A DNA stretch of 64,000 nucleotides, from NCBI RefSeq assembly GCF_033118175.1, contig NC_083710.1, forward strand, positions 42,191,501 through 42,255,500, in the 5' to 3' direction. The stretch is from Dama dama. Taxonomy: Eukaryota; Chordata; Mammalia; Artiodactyla; Cervidae. The notes below the pieces were generated by a model. The model was not told the origin of the DNA. It ran no database searches and saw nothing but the letters and a program-made list of their open reading frames with translations. Every line of letters begins with the position of its first letter. Within the stretch, counting starts at the first letter, position 1. Positions 10,907 to 23,759 of the stretch are shown here, piece by piece. Position numbers and translations under genes: made by a program.

Positions 10907-13763
10907 GCATATTTATTTTATATTATAACTGATTTACAATGTGTGTTAGTTTCAGGTTCATAGCAGAGTATTTCAGTTATCTGTGGACATATATCTCTTC
11001 TTTTCAGATTCTTGGCATGTATGTTATTACAGAGTATTGAGTAGAGTTCTCCAAGTTATCCAGAAGGTCTTGTTGATTATTTGTTTTATATAAAGTACTG
11101 TGTATATGTCAATCTCAACCTCCAAATATGTCCCTCCCCCTCCCCCCATTTGGTAAACCTTAGTTTTCTAAGTCTGTTTTGTAAATAAGTTCATTTGTAT
11201 CATTTACAAAGATTCCCACACAAATGCTTCTTTACTGCTAGTGCCACCTAGGAAGCTCTCCTTGTTTTGGCTATTGTAAATAAATGAGCACTGGGGTTCA
11301 TGTTTCTTTTCAAATTATGATTTTCTCAGGATATATGCCCAAGAGTCCAATTGATGAATCATATGGTAGCTGTATTTTTAGTTTTGTGAGGAACCTCTAA
11401 ACTGTTTTCCATAGTGGCTGTACCAATTTACATTCCCACAAACATTGTAAGGAGGTTCCCATTTGCCCACACCCTCTCTAGCATTTGTTGTTTTTAAACT
11501 TTGATGATGTCCTTTCTTACTGGTGTGAGGTGATAGCTCTTTGCACTTTTGATTTGCATTTCTCTAATATTTAGCAACTCTGAACATCTTATTATATGCT
11601 TTTTTGACATCTGTATATCTTCTTTGGGAAATTGTCTAGATATGCTCATTATTTTTATTGCACTGTTTGTCTTTTTCTTGATATTGAGCTTAATGAGCTG
11701 TTTGTATATTTTAGAGATTAACCCCTTGTTGGTCACATTATTTGAAAATATCTTCTCTCATCCTCTGGTTTGACTTTATGCTTTGTTATTATTTACTTTC
11801 CTGTGCAAATGTTTTTAAATTTAATTTGGTCCTATTTACTTATTTGCATTAATATTTTCATTACTTTGGAGGTATTGTGACCATTTCTGTCAGAGTGTTC
11901 TGCTTATAATTTCTTCTAAGAGTTTTATATTGTCCAGACTTACATTTAGGTTTATAATCCATTTTGAGTTTATTTTTGTGTCCGATATGAGAGAGTGTTC
12001 TAATTTCATTTTTTTTTTTTTTTTACACCTGGTTGCCCATTTTTCCCAGTACCACTTTCTCTATTGTATATTCTTTTTTTTTTTCTTATCTCTTTTTTTA
12101 TGGATTAATTGGCCACAAGTATGTGGTTTTATTTCTGGGCTTTTTCTCCTGTTCCATTGATTTATGTCTGTCTTTGTGCCAGTATTATTTTGTTTTGATT
12201 ACTGTAGATTTATAGTATAGTCTGAAATCATAGAGCCAATTCCTCCAATTTCATTTTTCTTTCTCAAGGTTGCTTTTACTATTTGGGGTCTTTTGTTTTT
12301 CCATACAAAATTTTAAGATTTTGTTTTACATCTGCATAAAACACCGTTGGTAATTTTATAGATATTGCATTGATTCTGTAGAATTCCTTGGGTAATACAA
12401 TAATGTTTACAATATTGACTCTTCCAATTCAAAAACATGGCATATTTTTCATCTGCTGATATCATCTTTGATTTCATCAGCATCTTAGGGGCTTCAGAGC
12501 ACAGGTTTTTAACCTCCTTAGATCCTAGCTATTTTTTTCCTTTTGGTGTAATGGAAAATAGGAATTTTTCCTTAAAGTATCTTTCTGAGAAAGTGTATTT
12601 TTCATTTCAGTGTGTGTATTGTTCAACTCTTGTATGTTTGTTCTTTATATCTTCTTGCTCTTTGTCAAACACTTCTTGTATCTTCTTGGTCTGTGCCTCA
12701 GTTCTTTTTCTAAAATCTCATATCATCTTTACTGTCATTACTGTGAAATCTTTATCTCATAAATTTCATGTCTCCACTTAGTTGTTCTTCTGAGGTTTTA
12801 TCTTATGCCTTCATCTGGAACATATTCTTCTCATTTTGTCTGATTCTGTGTTTGAGGATCCTTTGCTGAGGCTGCAGTATTGAAGTTCCTCTTGCTTCTA
12901 ATGACGTTGCACCTTGGTGGGTGAGTATGGTCTAAGGAACTTGTGTAGGCTTCTTGGTGGGGGAACTGTGACTGCCCACTGGTGGTTGGAGATGGGTCTT
13001 GTCCCTCTGATGGGCAAGGCTGTATCAATGTATGTGTTTTGAAGTAGGGGAGGGCTCAGGCAGACTTTAAGCAGTCTGTCTGCGGATGGCAGGGCTGCTT
13101 TACAACCCTGTTTGTTGTTTTGCCTGAGGCATACCCCACTGGAAACTTCAAGCTGTTGGGTGGGGCCTGGTTTAGTTCAAAATGGTAGAGCCTCCAGGAG
13201 AACTCATGCCAACGAGTACTCCCTGGTGCCTCTGTTGCCCGTATTCTTGCCCCCACAATAAGTTATAGCCTCTCCCCACCTTCCCAGGAGACCCTTTAAG
13301 GCAAGAAGGTAGGTCTGGCCCAGGCTCCTATGCACTCACTGTTCTTCCCCTGGGTCCTGATGTACACAAAGGCTCCCTCCAAGAGTGAAGTTTCTGTTCT
13401 CTCTAGTACTCTGGATTTCTTGTGATGAAGCCCCATTAGTCTTCAAAACCAAATGCTTTCAGGGCTCCTCATGATGCCAGAACCTGATGTGGGGCTCAGA
13501 ACCCTCACCTCTATGACATAATTATTTTCCAGTTGATGGGTCACCCACCAGAGGATATGGGATTTGATTATATTTTGAATATGCCCTCCTACAGTGTTAT
13601 TTTTGGCTTCTTCTTTCTCCTTGGAGGTAAATGTATATTTTATATATTCCAGTCTTTTTTTTTTTTTTTTTTTGATGCAATTTGTTGTGATTTGAATGTT
13701 TTCATGAAAGTAGATGAGCTCAAGTCCTTCCTCTATTCTGCCATCTTGTGTCCTGCTCCAATA
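10907..13763 (-). mobile_element. L1 with both ends but no middle, antisense
   Basis: Reading on the minus strand, 13763 down to about 12600 is L1 5' UTR to ORF1 start. It begins at the CCATCTTGTGTCC-type end near 13740 and includes the ACACTTCTTGTATCTTCTTGG block near 12668. At about 12600 it joins distal ORF2, which continues through the 3' UTR to about 10907. ORF1 and most of ORF2 are missing. Imperfect 15-bp TSDs (TGGTCCTATATTTTT at 10892-10906, TGATCCTATACTTTT at 13764-13778) enclose the whole unit. A long T run at about 13654-13674 lies in the 5' UTR. No intact frame remains. Confidence 0.72.
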
Positions 13764-13778
13764 TGATCCTATACTTTT

Positions 13779-16700
13779 AAACTTAATCTTCTTAAGAGTG
13801 GTGTACAAAGAAATAAACAGCTACTCATTATAATAGTTTTATTTCAAAAGTCATTACTTCTAAGGAACATGTGTTCTTTAACTTTTGTTTAGAGATGTTT
13901 CTGCTGCTAACAGAAGATTTCAATAGTATTTGAGTTGTATGAAAAAGAAATGTAAGTACAGAAGAGATATTATTTTGTTAATTCCATTTAAATTTTCAGA
14001 AAAGCCTTGCACAAGATAATTAAAAGATCATCCTGATTCCTCTAAGTACAATAAACTTCCAAAGTTTTATAACCACAGTTGCCATTCATCATATTCAGTA
14101 TGTTTCTTGTGATGTAAATATCTTTACAGCATTCAAAGGAACAAAGATGAAGTCCTCATTGACAAATTACAGTAGTAAATCACATTTCATTTTCTTTGCA
14201 CTTGAGTGCTTGCAATTTAATTTCATACATGTTACATCATTGGATAGGAAATTTCCTTCTAGGAAACCAAGTCTTTCCTCTCTTTCTCTTTCACCGATTC
14301 TCTTCTTTCCTCTCCCTGAAACAAATTTTTGTATGTAAAGACTGTGCCTATTAACTTCAGCAGAAGAATTCCCAAAACTATTCTTTAATACCATGCAGAA
14401 CATTTGTTTTTAATTTACAAAATACATTTTAATGATCTTGAAATATAAATGGATGACTGACACTTCTGATACTTTACTAGTATGTTAGATATTTATCAAA
14501 AATTATCTTTTTATAACTGGGTAAACACATAACTAAAATGGAAATGGAAGTGGAGTGTTTGTGAAGTCAGTTCTGAGACTCTCATGACAGTCATGCTAAT
14601 CTAGGCAACTCCTTCTATGCTTTATATATTTACATAATTACAGCACACTTTTCCTTGGGACCCTTATCACAGACACAAAATTCAACAATGTGCAGTGGCA
14701 CTTTTAAAAAAAATAATCAGTGCTGTTATACTAATGTTTTCTATACGTAAAGCTTTGTCTTTTTAAATAGAAATATAAAAATTACCAAAACAGGAAGAAG
14801 AAGAAGGGTGGGGAGGCAGGCTAAGTCCTTGTCTTACTTAATTCCTCAAATTATTCAGTTTTCTAGGATTTGGTAGGGCAATGTTGACTGAAAAGCAAAA
14901 AACACAACCTTAAATTTTAGAATTACTTTTTATTCAGTTGACATATCGTGAACTCAAATCCAGAAGACAGCTTTTAGAAAGCTCTGAGAATCTTACAAAG
15001 TGGTAAGGGAAGAACCAGGATACATGAGTTTTTTTTTTTTTTTTGACAATCAGAAACAGGGAGCAGTAAAATTAAGAGACTATTTTTAACTAAAGAAAAT
15101 TAAGACATTTCAAGTTCATGAATTTATAAATTTGCTGTATATGCAAATTTGCAAAAGTCTGGAATTATGAAGATTATTTTTTCAATATGCATCTTAACTA
15201 TCTAGGGCCAGTATCATTTTTTTTTTTTTTCCTTAGCCTTAATCTTTTTAAGGTACACGATCAGACATGGCCACAGTGGCTGATGGCTTGATGGCTACAA
15301 TATCTTTTATTTACTAATATGATAGGCAACATCCTTCCTTCACAGAAAGAAAGAGAATATGGTACTGTTTAACAGAAATTTGTTGATCCCTTTTCATTGA
15401 AATCCATTTTCATTGAATCCATTAGCTTATGGAGTTAATTCTTTCTTAAAGTGTCTGTAAGTTAGAAAAAGGATGATTTCATTTGTGGAGAGAAACACAT
15501 AATTCTATTTCCAGAAAATGTTCTATAAAATTAATCCATTTATCTAAAATGGCAACCAGCACTCTATGATATTTTATTGACTTTTTCACAGAGTTTGTTA
15601 TATTTGAGAAGTTCTTTTCTCCTACTGAATTTCTCAGTTTCTTACTACTCTAGATCTTCTGTGACAGAAACCGATCTGAATTCAAAAATGAGCTTGATAC
15701 ATACAAATTACCATGACTAAGTCAACCTTGTCAGCAAGTTAGTCTAAAAAGCAAGCAAACAAAAAATTTTTGCTTATATTAATCCCTTGTTCAGAAACAG
15801 TTGATGGTTTCTTATGGAGAAACCTTTCCTACAAGTCAAACTACACTCTAGGTGTCCAAGATCCCTTATAATCAATCTTCAACTAATTTTCCAAGTCTTA
15901 CCCCATCAAACTTCATTAAACCTTCTGATCATCCTCATTTCTCAAAAAAAAAATATACATATCAGATTATAATTTGGGAACACTGTTATATATAGTAAAC
16001 TAAAATTTTCAAATCTTTTTCACAGTGCACCTTTTTCTTTAAAATTCTATTTACTGTTACTTCTACTCTTAAGTCAGTGTAAGCCAAAAATATTCTTAAG
16101 CAGTTCAAACTAAAAGTCATCCTCATGGATTTGCTCAGTTTTATAAATAACTGTTAAGTAAATAATTTAAGTCATAAAACAATGTTATAAAGCCAGTAGA
16201 AAATGAAATTTTTGGAAGAATATTAAATAACCACAAAAGACATATATAAAATAAATTGACAGTAACAAGGAGCAAGTTGTCAATTATGATATACTGTGTA
16301 ATTTTATATTTGTATAAAATATTCATAAACACTGTTGTCTATAATAAAGTTATAGTTTATGTAGTAAGAAAAAATAGTTAATGGAAGCATTCCTGATAGA
16401 ATAACTTTCATAACACATTTGGAGAAAAATCTTATAAATATAATCAGATTTCTTGGGAGGATGCTTATGTTCTATGACTGTCACTAACCTATTTATTAAT
16501 TAAATAATTATTAAATATTAACTCTGTTCTTAGTATTGAATGAAATGCAAGGAGTATGTAGGTGGTTCATCAAGATATAGAACCTCTTGTTAACAGAAAC
16601 TTAGTAACAAAAAAACTACTAATCTTTTTTTTTTCTTTACTAAAAGTTAACATTCATTTTCCATACTTTTAAAATATGCTTCTTTTTCGCAGTAACAATA

Positions 16701-17671
16701 GAATACAATTTAATGACAAGATTTAAGCTACAAAATAACAAAAATATTTAGTATGTTTAAATGAAATGGAAATAGACAAATGTCAGTTATTCTGTTTCTC
16801 AGGTTACTTGCTAGACTCAGTAAAAAAAAGATGAAGAATAAACTGTGATAAATGTTTATGATCATATCAAATTTCTCAAAACAGCAGGATATTTTGTAGA
16901 AATACTGGAAATACAAAACAATCTTGTGGAAAAAATGAAGACTTTTGCTTTTATAGTTCATTTCTGTTATGAATATAAGCTACTCAACTATTCTTGCCTA
17001 CTATTAATAATATTGGCATAGTTACTAGAAAGATTGAATGTAAGTTAAAGTATTTGATATTCTTATTATCTGCCTCAGATATTGGAATCAAATCCACACT
17101 TAACAACAGAAAATCTAAGTTCAGAGTCTTCATTGTAATTAGAAAATACATGGCTTGCTCACCAAAAACCAGAGCCTCTGACTATGTTGTGTGATTTAAT
17201 AAGTGTTTAATCCCAGGTCTTAAAACCAAAGAGCTTCAAATTCCCTTCATTAGTATAAACTTATTGTGACCTTCAATCTTAGTTTTCTTATTTATATATT
17301 CTTAGTTCTTGAATAATACTTGTCATATAGCACTAAGTTGACATGTGTTTTTAGAAATTCTCCTATGGTATTTTTATTTTGCAATATGCATTTCAAGTAG
17401 ATTTAGTCATTATTACCTAGTAGTCTTGAGACAAGTTTACTTTCCCTAGCCAAGGGTGCTAGAAAAGAGGATAGCTATTTGTTCTTGAAGGTTAGAAAAG
17501 GAGAGATCAACATTAGGAAAGTTTTCAAGAGGTTTTATATTAAAACGGAAAAATTTTAGAGCAAAACAGGAGAGAGGGAGTGAGAATGAAGTGAGCAGTC
17601 CTGATATAGCAGGAAGACACTGGAATCCTATACTGAAGATGAAAAGTAAAGGATAAAAAATATATACAAAA
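13779..17671. other. AT-rich, mostly unassigned intergenic sequence
   Basis: No supported coding gene. Short frames (for example 14147-14403, 16728-16961, 17446-17727) lack recognisable domains, and I see no splice-consistent chain of exons. T runs occur at about 15031-15045 and 15219-15231. A stretch at about 15770-15960 resembles a heavily decayed mammalian repeat, but I cannot name it. Confidence 0.5.
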
Positions 17672-18072
17672 TTATGATATGATTTGAATTGTGTCCACCT
17701 TGAATTCTTATGTTGAAACCCTAACATGCAATATGACTGTATTTAGAGCTAGTGCCCTCAAGGAAGTCATTATAGTTAAATGAAGTCCTAAAGGTAGAGC
17801 TCTGATTTGATAAGATTAGTTTCCTTTTAAGAAGAGATCTCAAAAAAAAAAAAAAAAAAAAAGAAGAGATCTCAGAGACTCTCTATCTCTTCAATATATG
17901 AAGACACAGTAAGAATCCATTCATATGGAAGCCTGAAAGAAGCTCCTCACCAGAACCCAAACATGCTGGCATACCAATCTTAGACTTCTAGTTTCCAGAA
18001 AATAAATTCTGATATTTAAACCACACTTTCATGGTATCTTGTTATGTAAGCTGGAGATGACTAAGACAAAGT
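17672..18072 (+). mobile_element. MLT1A-like LTR (ERVL-MaLR), solo
   Basis: The stretch follows the MLT1A/MST layout: TTGAATTGTGTCC, TTATGTTGAAACCCTAAC, a GATAAGATTAG block, GAAGACACAGTAAGAA, CTCACCAGAACCCAA, an AATAAATTCTGATATTTAAACC polyadenylation-signal region, and a GGTATCTTGTTATG end. It is an old solo LTR with no internal viral genes beside it. A poly(A)-only insertion interrupts it at 17829-17874. Confidence 0.78.
17829..17874 (+). repeat. Poly(A) run flanked by a 14-bp duplication
   Basis: AAGAAGAGATCTCA occurs at 17829-17842 and again at 17861-17874 with only A residues between. The LTR family has a single copy of this block, so one copy plus the A run is an addition. The upstream TTTT before the first copy fits an L1-type endonuclease target. 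It looks like a retrotransposed tail with no element body. Confidence 0.7.
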
Positions 18073-18149
18073 GTAAATAAAGCCAGATATTTAAAATTAG
18101 ACAAATTATACAAATTTGATTATTAATCTAAATGCCTTTCATTAAAGGG

Positions 18150-18935
18150 ATACAGTTAGGGAAATGTAGCAAAGATAGTAAAGTAAGAAGACCCTGAAAT
18201 CACCTCCTCCCATGGATACATCAAAATTATAACTACTTACACAGAAACTATCTATGAGAAAAAAAATATAAATACCAGTGAAAAATATTTTTGCAACTAA
18301 AGACAGAAAGAAGATGGGTAGGAGGGGCAGGGTGATAATGTAGTCAGAACCTGCAGTGTGTCAGTCACCTACAAATTGAGGGAACTTTACAATTGTGGAG
18401 TTCTTCCCTATCAGCATGAGACTTGATCCCCACATTGAGCTCCCCAGCTTGGGAGACCTACACCTGAAAGATAGGGCAGTAGATCATGTGGCTTTGATAA
18501 TCAGAAAGACTTATAGTTAGAGAGCTATAGGAAACAGACACTCTCTCTTAAAGGATGTGCACAAAATCTCACAAACCCACAATTCCAGCACAGAGGCAGT
18601 AGTCTGAAAAGAGCTAGGAGGAGAAAAGGATAATAGAGGATGAGATGGGTGATGGCATCACTGACTCAAACAATGATATGAGTTTGAGCAAACTCTGAGA
18701 GATAGGGAAGGTCACGGAAATCCTGATGTGCTACAGTTCATGGGGTCACAGAGAGTCAGACACGACTTGGCAACTGAACAACAACTGAACAACAAGGTCA
18801 CATACACTTGCTGATCTTGGAGAGCCTCATGGGGAGTCAGGAAGCAACTGTGACTCTCTCTGGGGATGGACTTGCTGGTGGTAGCCATTATTTGGAGCTC
18901 ACTCAACCACTCTATTACAACTCTGGCTAGTGCCA
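18150..18935 (+). mobile_element. L1-like 5' UTR remnant, split by BovB
   Basis: Blocks such as ACCTCCTCCCATGGATACATCAAAATT near 18202 and the later GACTTGCTGGTGG region resemble an old sense L1 5' leader. A BovB tail (18605-18797) interrupts it. The assignment is tentative. Confidence 0.4.
18605..18797 (+). mobile_element. BovB 3' end fragment
   Basis: Sense BovB terminal ~190 bases: AGGAGGAGAAAAGGATAATAG, GAGTTTGAGCAAACTC, GGGGTCACAGAGAGTCAGACACG and a CTGAACAAC repeat tail. Severely 5'-truncated. Confidence 0.85.
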
Positions 18936-18939
18936 CCTT

Positions 18940-19610
18940 TTTCAGTCATTTTATTGAGAGATAATCAGCATACAACCCTATGAAGTATACAGAATGGTGA
19001 TTTGACTTACATCATAAAATGATTATGGCAATAAATTTTGTGATCATTCATTTCATAGATACAAAATAAAATTAAAAACATTTTTCTTTATTGATGTTAA
19101 CTCTTAGGATTTTACTCTCTTGACTCATATATCACATACAGGAGTAAGTATTATATTATGTTGTACATTACATCCTTAGTACCCATCTTATGAATGGAAG
19201 TTTGTAACTCTTGACTATCTTCATCTAATTCTCCCTCTCCCCAGTCCTTGACTCTGATCTCTTTTTCTATGAGTTTGTTTGTGAAGTAAAGTTGACCTGA
19301 AATGTTATGCTAGCTTTTGGTGCACAAAGGCAGTTCAGTATTTCTAATCATTATAGAATGATCAAGATAAATTTAGTTATCATCTATCAACATACAAACA
19401 TGTAATAACTGAAATTATTATTATTGACTACTTTCTCTACACTATATATTTCATACCCTTGACTCATTTACTTTGTAACTGGAAAGTTTATAACACTTAA
19501 TATTCCTCTTATTTAGCTCATCTGCCCACCCAACCTTTTCAGACAACCAACTATTTGTTTTCTGTAACTGTGATTCTGTTTTTGTCTTGTTGTTCATGTA
19601 ATTTGCTTTT
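18940..19610 (-). mobile_element. Old L1M-type 3' UTR, antisense
   Basis: ATTTTATTGAGAGATAATC..., GTACATTACATCCTTAGTACCC and GGAAGTTTGTAAC blocks match the antisense 3' UTR of old mammalian L1. A second related block (TTGACTCATTTACTTTGTAACTGG) follows near 19460, suggesting two partly overlapping remnants. Confidence 0.6.
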
Positions 19611-19919
19611 CAAATTTTACATACAAATGAAATCATATAATACTGGTCTTGCTCTTGGCCTGGTTTGTGGCAAGGAAATGAAGGACATTGCATAATAATC
19701 AAAGGATCAAACAGGAAGGTATAATAATTGTGAAAATATATAGAGTCAACATAAAAGCACCTAAATACATAAAGCCCAAATATTAAAAGGCATAAATGGA
19801 GAGATTTACAATAACACAACAATAATAGGGGGCTTTAATACCCCACTTACACCAATGTGTAGACCATTCTGATAAAAAAGGAATGAGGAAACACTGGACT
19901 TAAATGATACCTTAGTCCA

Positions 19920-20120
19920 AAAGGACTTTATATATGTTAAATATATATAAAATAAATATTAATAAATTAAAAATAAGCAAGATGTAAATATATAAAATAA
20001 ATAAATAGGAATAAAAATAAATACTATATATTTCATATATGAAATAAAATATATATTTAATATATAGACTATATAAAATATATATTAAATACATCTAGAT
20101 AAATATTTTTTATATATAGA
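19920..20120. repeat. AT-rich low-complexity tract
   Basis: Runs of TATATAAA and ATAAATA units lie inside the L1 ORF2 remnant, probably expanded from an A/T-rich part of it. Confidence 0.6.
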
Positions 20121-20162
20121 ACATTTTATTTTAAAAAAAGGCAGAATACACATTCTTTGCAA

Positions 20163-20865
20163 GTAACACTGGCTTAAAACTCAACATTCAAAAAACTAAA
20201 ATTACAGTATCCAGTCCCATCACTTCATGGCAAATAGAATAAATGGGAAGACAATGGAAAGAGTGATAGACTATTTTCTTGGGCTGCAATATCACTGCAG
20301 ACAGTTTTGCAGCCATGAAATGAAAAGAGCCTTGCTCCTTGGAAGAAAAGCTATGACTAACCCAGACAAGTGTCTTAAAAACAGAGACGTTACTTTGCCT
20401 ACAAAGGTTCGTACAGTCAAAGCTATGGTTATTTCCAGTAGTCATGTATGGATGGGAGATTTGGACCATAAAGAAGGCTGAGCACCAAAGAACTGATGCT
20501 TTCAAATTGTGGTATTGGAGAAGACTCTTAAGAGTCCCTTGGACTGCAAGGAGATCAAACCAGTCTATCCTAAAGGAAATCAACTGTAAATATTCATTGA
20601 AAGGACTGACGCTGAAGCTCCAATATTTTGGCTACCTGATGTGAAGAGCTGACTCATTGGAAAAGACCTTGATGCTGGGAAAGATTGAAGGCAGGAGGAG
20701 AAGGGGACAATAGAGGAGGAGATGGTTGGATGGCCTCACTGACTCAATGGGCATGAGTTTGAGCAGGCTCCAGGAGATGGTGAAGGACAGGGACGTCTGG
20801 CATGCTGCAGTCCATGGGGTTGTAAAGAGTTAGACATGACTGAGTGACTGAAAAACAAAACAACA
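20163..20865 (+). mobile_element. BovB, 5'-truncated, inside L1
   Basis: Sense BovB from the GLKLNIQKT segment of the RT onward, through the CATGAAATGAAAAGA, GTATGGATG and GGCATGAGTTTGAGC blocks to the GACTGAGTGACTG tail. L1 ORF2 continues at about 20868. Confidence 0.87.
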
Positions 20866-21736
20866 GAATATTATCTGGGATAGCTTTCATGCTAAGCTAC
20901 AAAATAAGTCTCAGTACATTTAATATTGAAATTACATAAAACATCATTTTCAATCACAAGTTTATAAGACAAGGATGCATACTCTTACTACTTTTGTTCA
21001 AGATATTATTGCAAGCTACATCCACAGTATTTCAGAAAGAAATAAGAAATAAAACAAATCCAAATTGGAAACGAAGAAGTAAATTTTTCACTATATGTAC
21101 TATAATACACATATAAAATTATAGAGATACCGCCAAAAATTATTAGAGCTGTTTAATGAATTTGATAAAGCTTCAGAATACAAAATTTATGTTCAGAAAT
21201 CTGTTGCATTTCTATATAGTAATAATCTATCAGAAAGAGGTACTATGATTTATAATTTATAAATTATATATATATAAATACATATACATATATATAATTG
21301 CATAGAAATATACCTGGGAATAATACTAGACAAAAGGTAATGACTTAGAAAACTGTAACACACTGATGAAAAAAATTAAAGATGACACAATCAAATGGAA
21401 AGATATACTGTGTCAATGTTTTAAAATAATTAATATTATTAAAAATACCATAATATCCAAAGCAATCTACAGACTCACTGCAATTCCTATCAAAATACCT
21501 AATGGCATTTTCACAGAACTAGAATAAATAATCTTACATTTGTATGGGAAGGCAAAAGATACTGCACAGCAAAAACCATCTTGGGGATGAAGAACAAAGC
21601 TGGATTTCAAGTGCTTCCTGATTTTAAACTATACTACAAAGCTGAATTAACCAATAGAGTTTTGTACTTATACAAATACAGATAAATCAATGGAACATGG
21701 TAGAGAGCCCCCCACCCCAAATGTTTTTATGATCAT

Positions 21737-22297
21737 ACTGTAGTCACAAAATTAAAAGATGCTTGTTCCTTGGATGAAAAGCTATGACCAACCTTGAAAG
21801 CATATTAAAAAACAGAGACATCACTTTGCCTACATAGGTCCAAATAGTCAAATCTATGGTTTTTCCAATTGTCATGTATGGATTTGAGAGTTGTACCATA
21901 AAGAAAGCTGAACATTGAAGAATTGATGCTTTTGAACTGTGGTGTTGGAGAAGACTCCTGTGAGTCCCTTGGACTGCAAGCAGATCAAACCAGTCAATCT
22001 GAAAGGAAATCAGTCCTGAATATTCATTGGAAGGACTGGTGCTGAAGCTGAAGCTCCAATACTTTGGCCACCTGATGTAGAAAACTGACTTATTAGAAGA
22101 GACTCTGATGCTGGGGAAGATCGAAGGCAGGAGAAGGGGATGACAGAGGATGAGATGGTTGGATGGCATCACCAATTCAATGGACATGAGTTTGAGCAAG
22201 CTCCAGGAGATGGTGAAGGTCAAAGAAGCCCAGTGTGCTGCAATCCAGGGGGTTGCAAAGAGTTGCACATGACTGAGTGACTGAACAACAACAACAA
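21737..22297 (+). mobile_element. BovB 3' fragment, inside L1
   Basis: Sense BovB from the EIKRHLLLG segment to the GACTGAGTGACTGAACAAC tail. L1 ORF2 resumes with ATCTACAACAAAG at about 22296. Frames are broken. Confidence 0.87.
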
Positions 22298-23759
22298 ATC
22301 TACAACAAAGTGGACAAGAGAATACAACTTGGAAAAAACAACTTCTTCAATGAATGGTTTTGGGAGTTATATGCAAAAGAATCAAACAGGACCATTATTT
22401 CATACCATATTAAAAATAACCTCAGATTGAATTAAAGATTTAAATGTAAGACCTGAAACAATAAAACTCCTAGGAAAAAACAGGAGTATGCTCTGTAACA
22501 TAAGTCTTAGTAATATTTTTTTGGATACATCTCCCTAGGCAAAGGAAATGAAGCAAAAATAAATAAACTGGACTACATCAAAAGAAAAAGCTTTTTCACA
22601 GTAAAGGATACTATTAACAAAATGAAAAGGCTGTCTACTGATCTGGGAAATTTATTTGTAAATAACATATTAGATAAGGGGTTGACTTTCAAAATACACA
22701 AATTATATGAAAACTAAACATAAAAATTTTTTTAAAAGTTGATTAAAAATTGGGCAGAGGGCCTGAATAGACATTTTTAGAAAGAAGATATTCAAATGGC
22801 AATAGACGCCTGGACACATAAAAGATGCTCAACATCATTCATCATCAGAAAAATGAAAATCAAAACCACTACAAGATACTACCTCATACATATCTAAAAG
22901 GCTATTATCAAAAGGACAACAAACAGTGTGTTAATGGCAAGGATCTGGAACCCTCAGACTTTGTTAGTAGGAATGTAAATTGATGCAGACACTATGGAAA
23001 ATAGTATGGATATTCCTCAAAAAGGAGAAAATAGAAATAAGTCATCAAATATAAAGAGATTTAGACATAGGGAAAAAACTGGTGATTGTCAGAGGAGAAG
23101 TTAGTAGGAAGAGGAAAGAAAAAGGTAAGAATGATTAAGAAACAAAATTCTAGTTACAAAAGAAATGAGCCAAGAGTGGGAAATATGCAATGTGGGAAAT
23201 AAAATCAATAACTATGCACTACCTTTTTATGATGGGATTTGCAACTAGATTTATCTTAATGATCATTTGAAATGTATCAAAATATCAAATTACTACGTTG
23301 TTAAGAAGACTTGACATAGTGTTGCACATCAATTATTCTTTAAAAACAAACATTCACAGAACAAGACATCAGATTTGTGGTTACCAGCTATGATATGTGA
23401 GTGAGGGGGTAATTGGATGAAGGTGCTCAAAAGGCACAACCTTTCAATTATAAGTAAGTACTAGGGATGAAATGTGCAACATGACATATATAATTAACAC
23501 TACTGTGTGTTATGCATGAAAGTTGTTAAGACAGTGAATCTTAAGTGTTCTCAGCAATTGGGGTTAGGGGCTGAGAAAACAAATTTTTCCATTTCTTTAA
23601 TTTTTAAACCTTTCTGAGATGAATGCTCTCTATATTTATTGTGATAATCATTTCATGATGTATGTAAGTCAAATCATTATGCTGTACACCTTATTCAGTG
23701 TTACATGCCAATTATACTTCAATAAACTTGGAAAAATATTTTAAAAATAAAATATAAAG

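Larger units (their letters stand above)
19650..23755 (+). mobile_element. L1 (old), sense, interrupted by two BovBs
   Basis: Degenerate ORF2 starts with the endonuclease-to-RT segment (AAGCACCTAAATACATAAAG near 19757, TTTAATACCCCACTTAC near 19835). It continues through the RT (ACAAGGATGCATACTCTTAC near 20970), the C-terminal region (22300-22990) and the 3' UTR, which ends near 23740 with AATTATACTTCAATAAA. BovB fragments interrupt it at 20163-20865 and 21737-22297, and the host L1 reads on across each. An RT segment near 20955 is internally deleted. No open frame survives. Confidence 0.75.
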
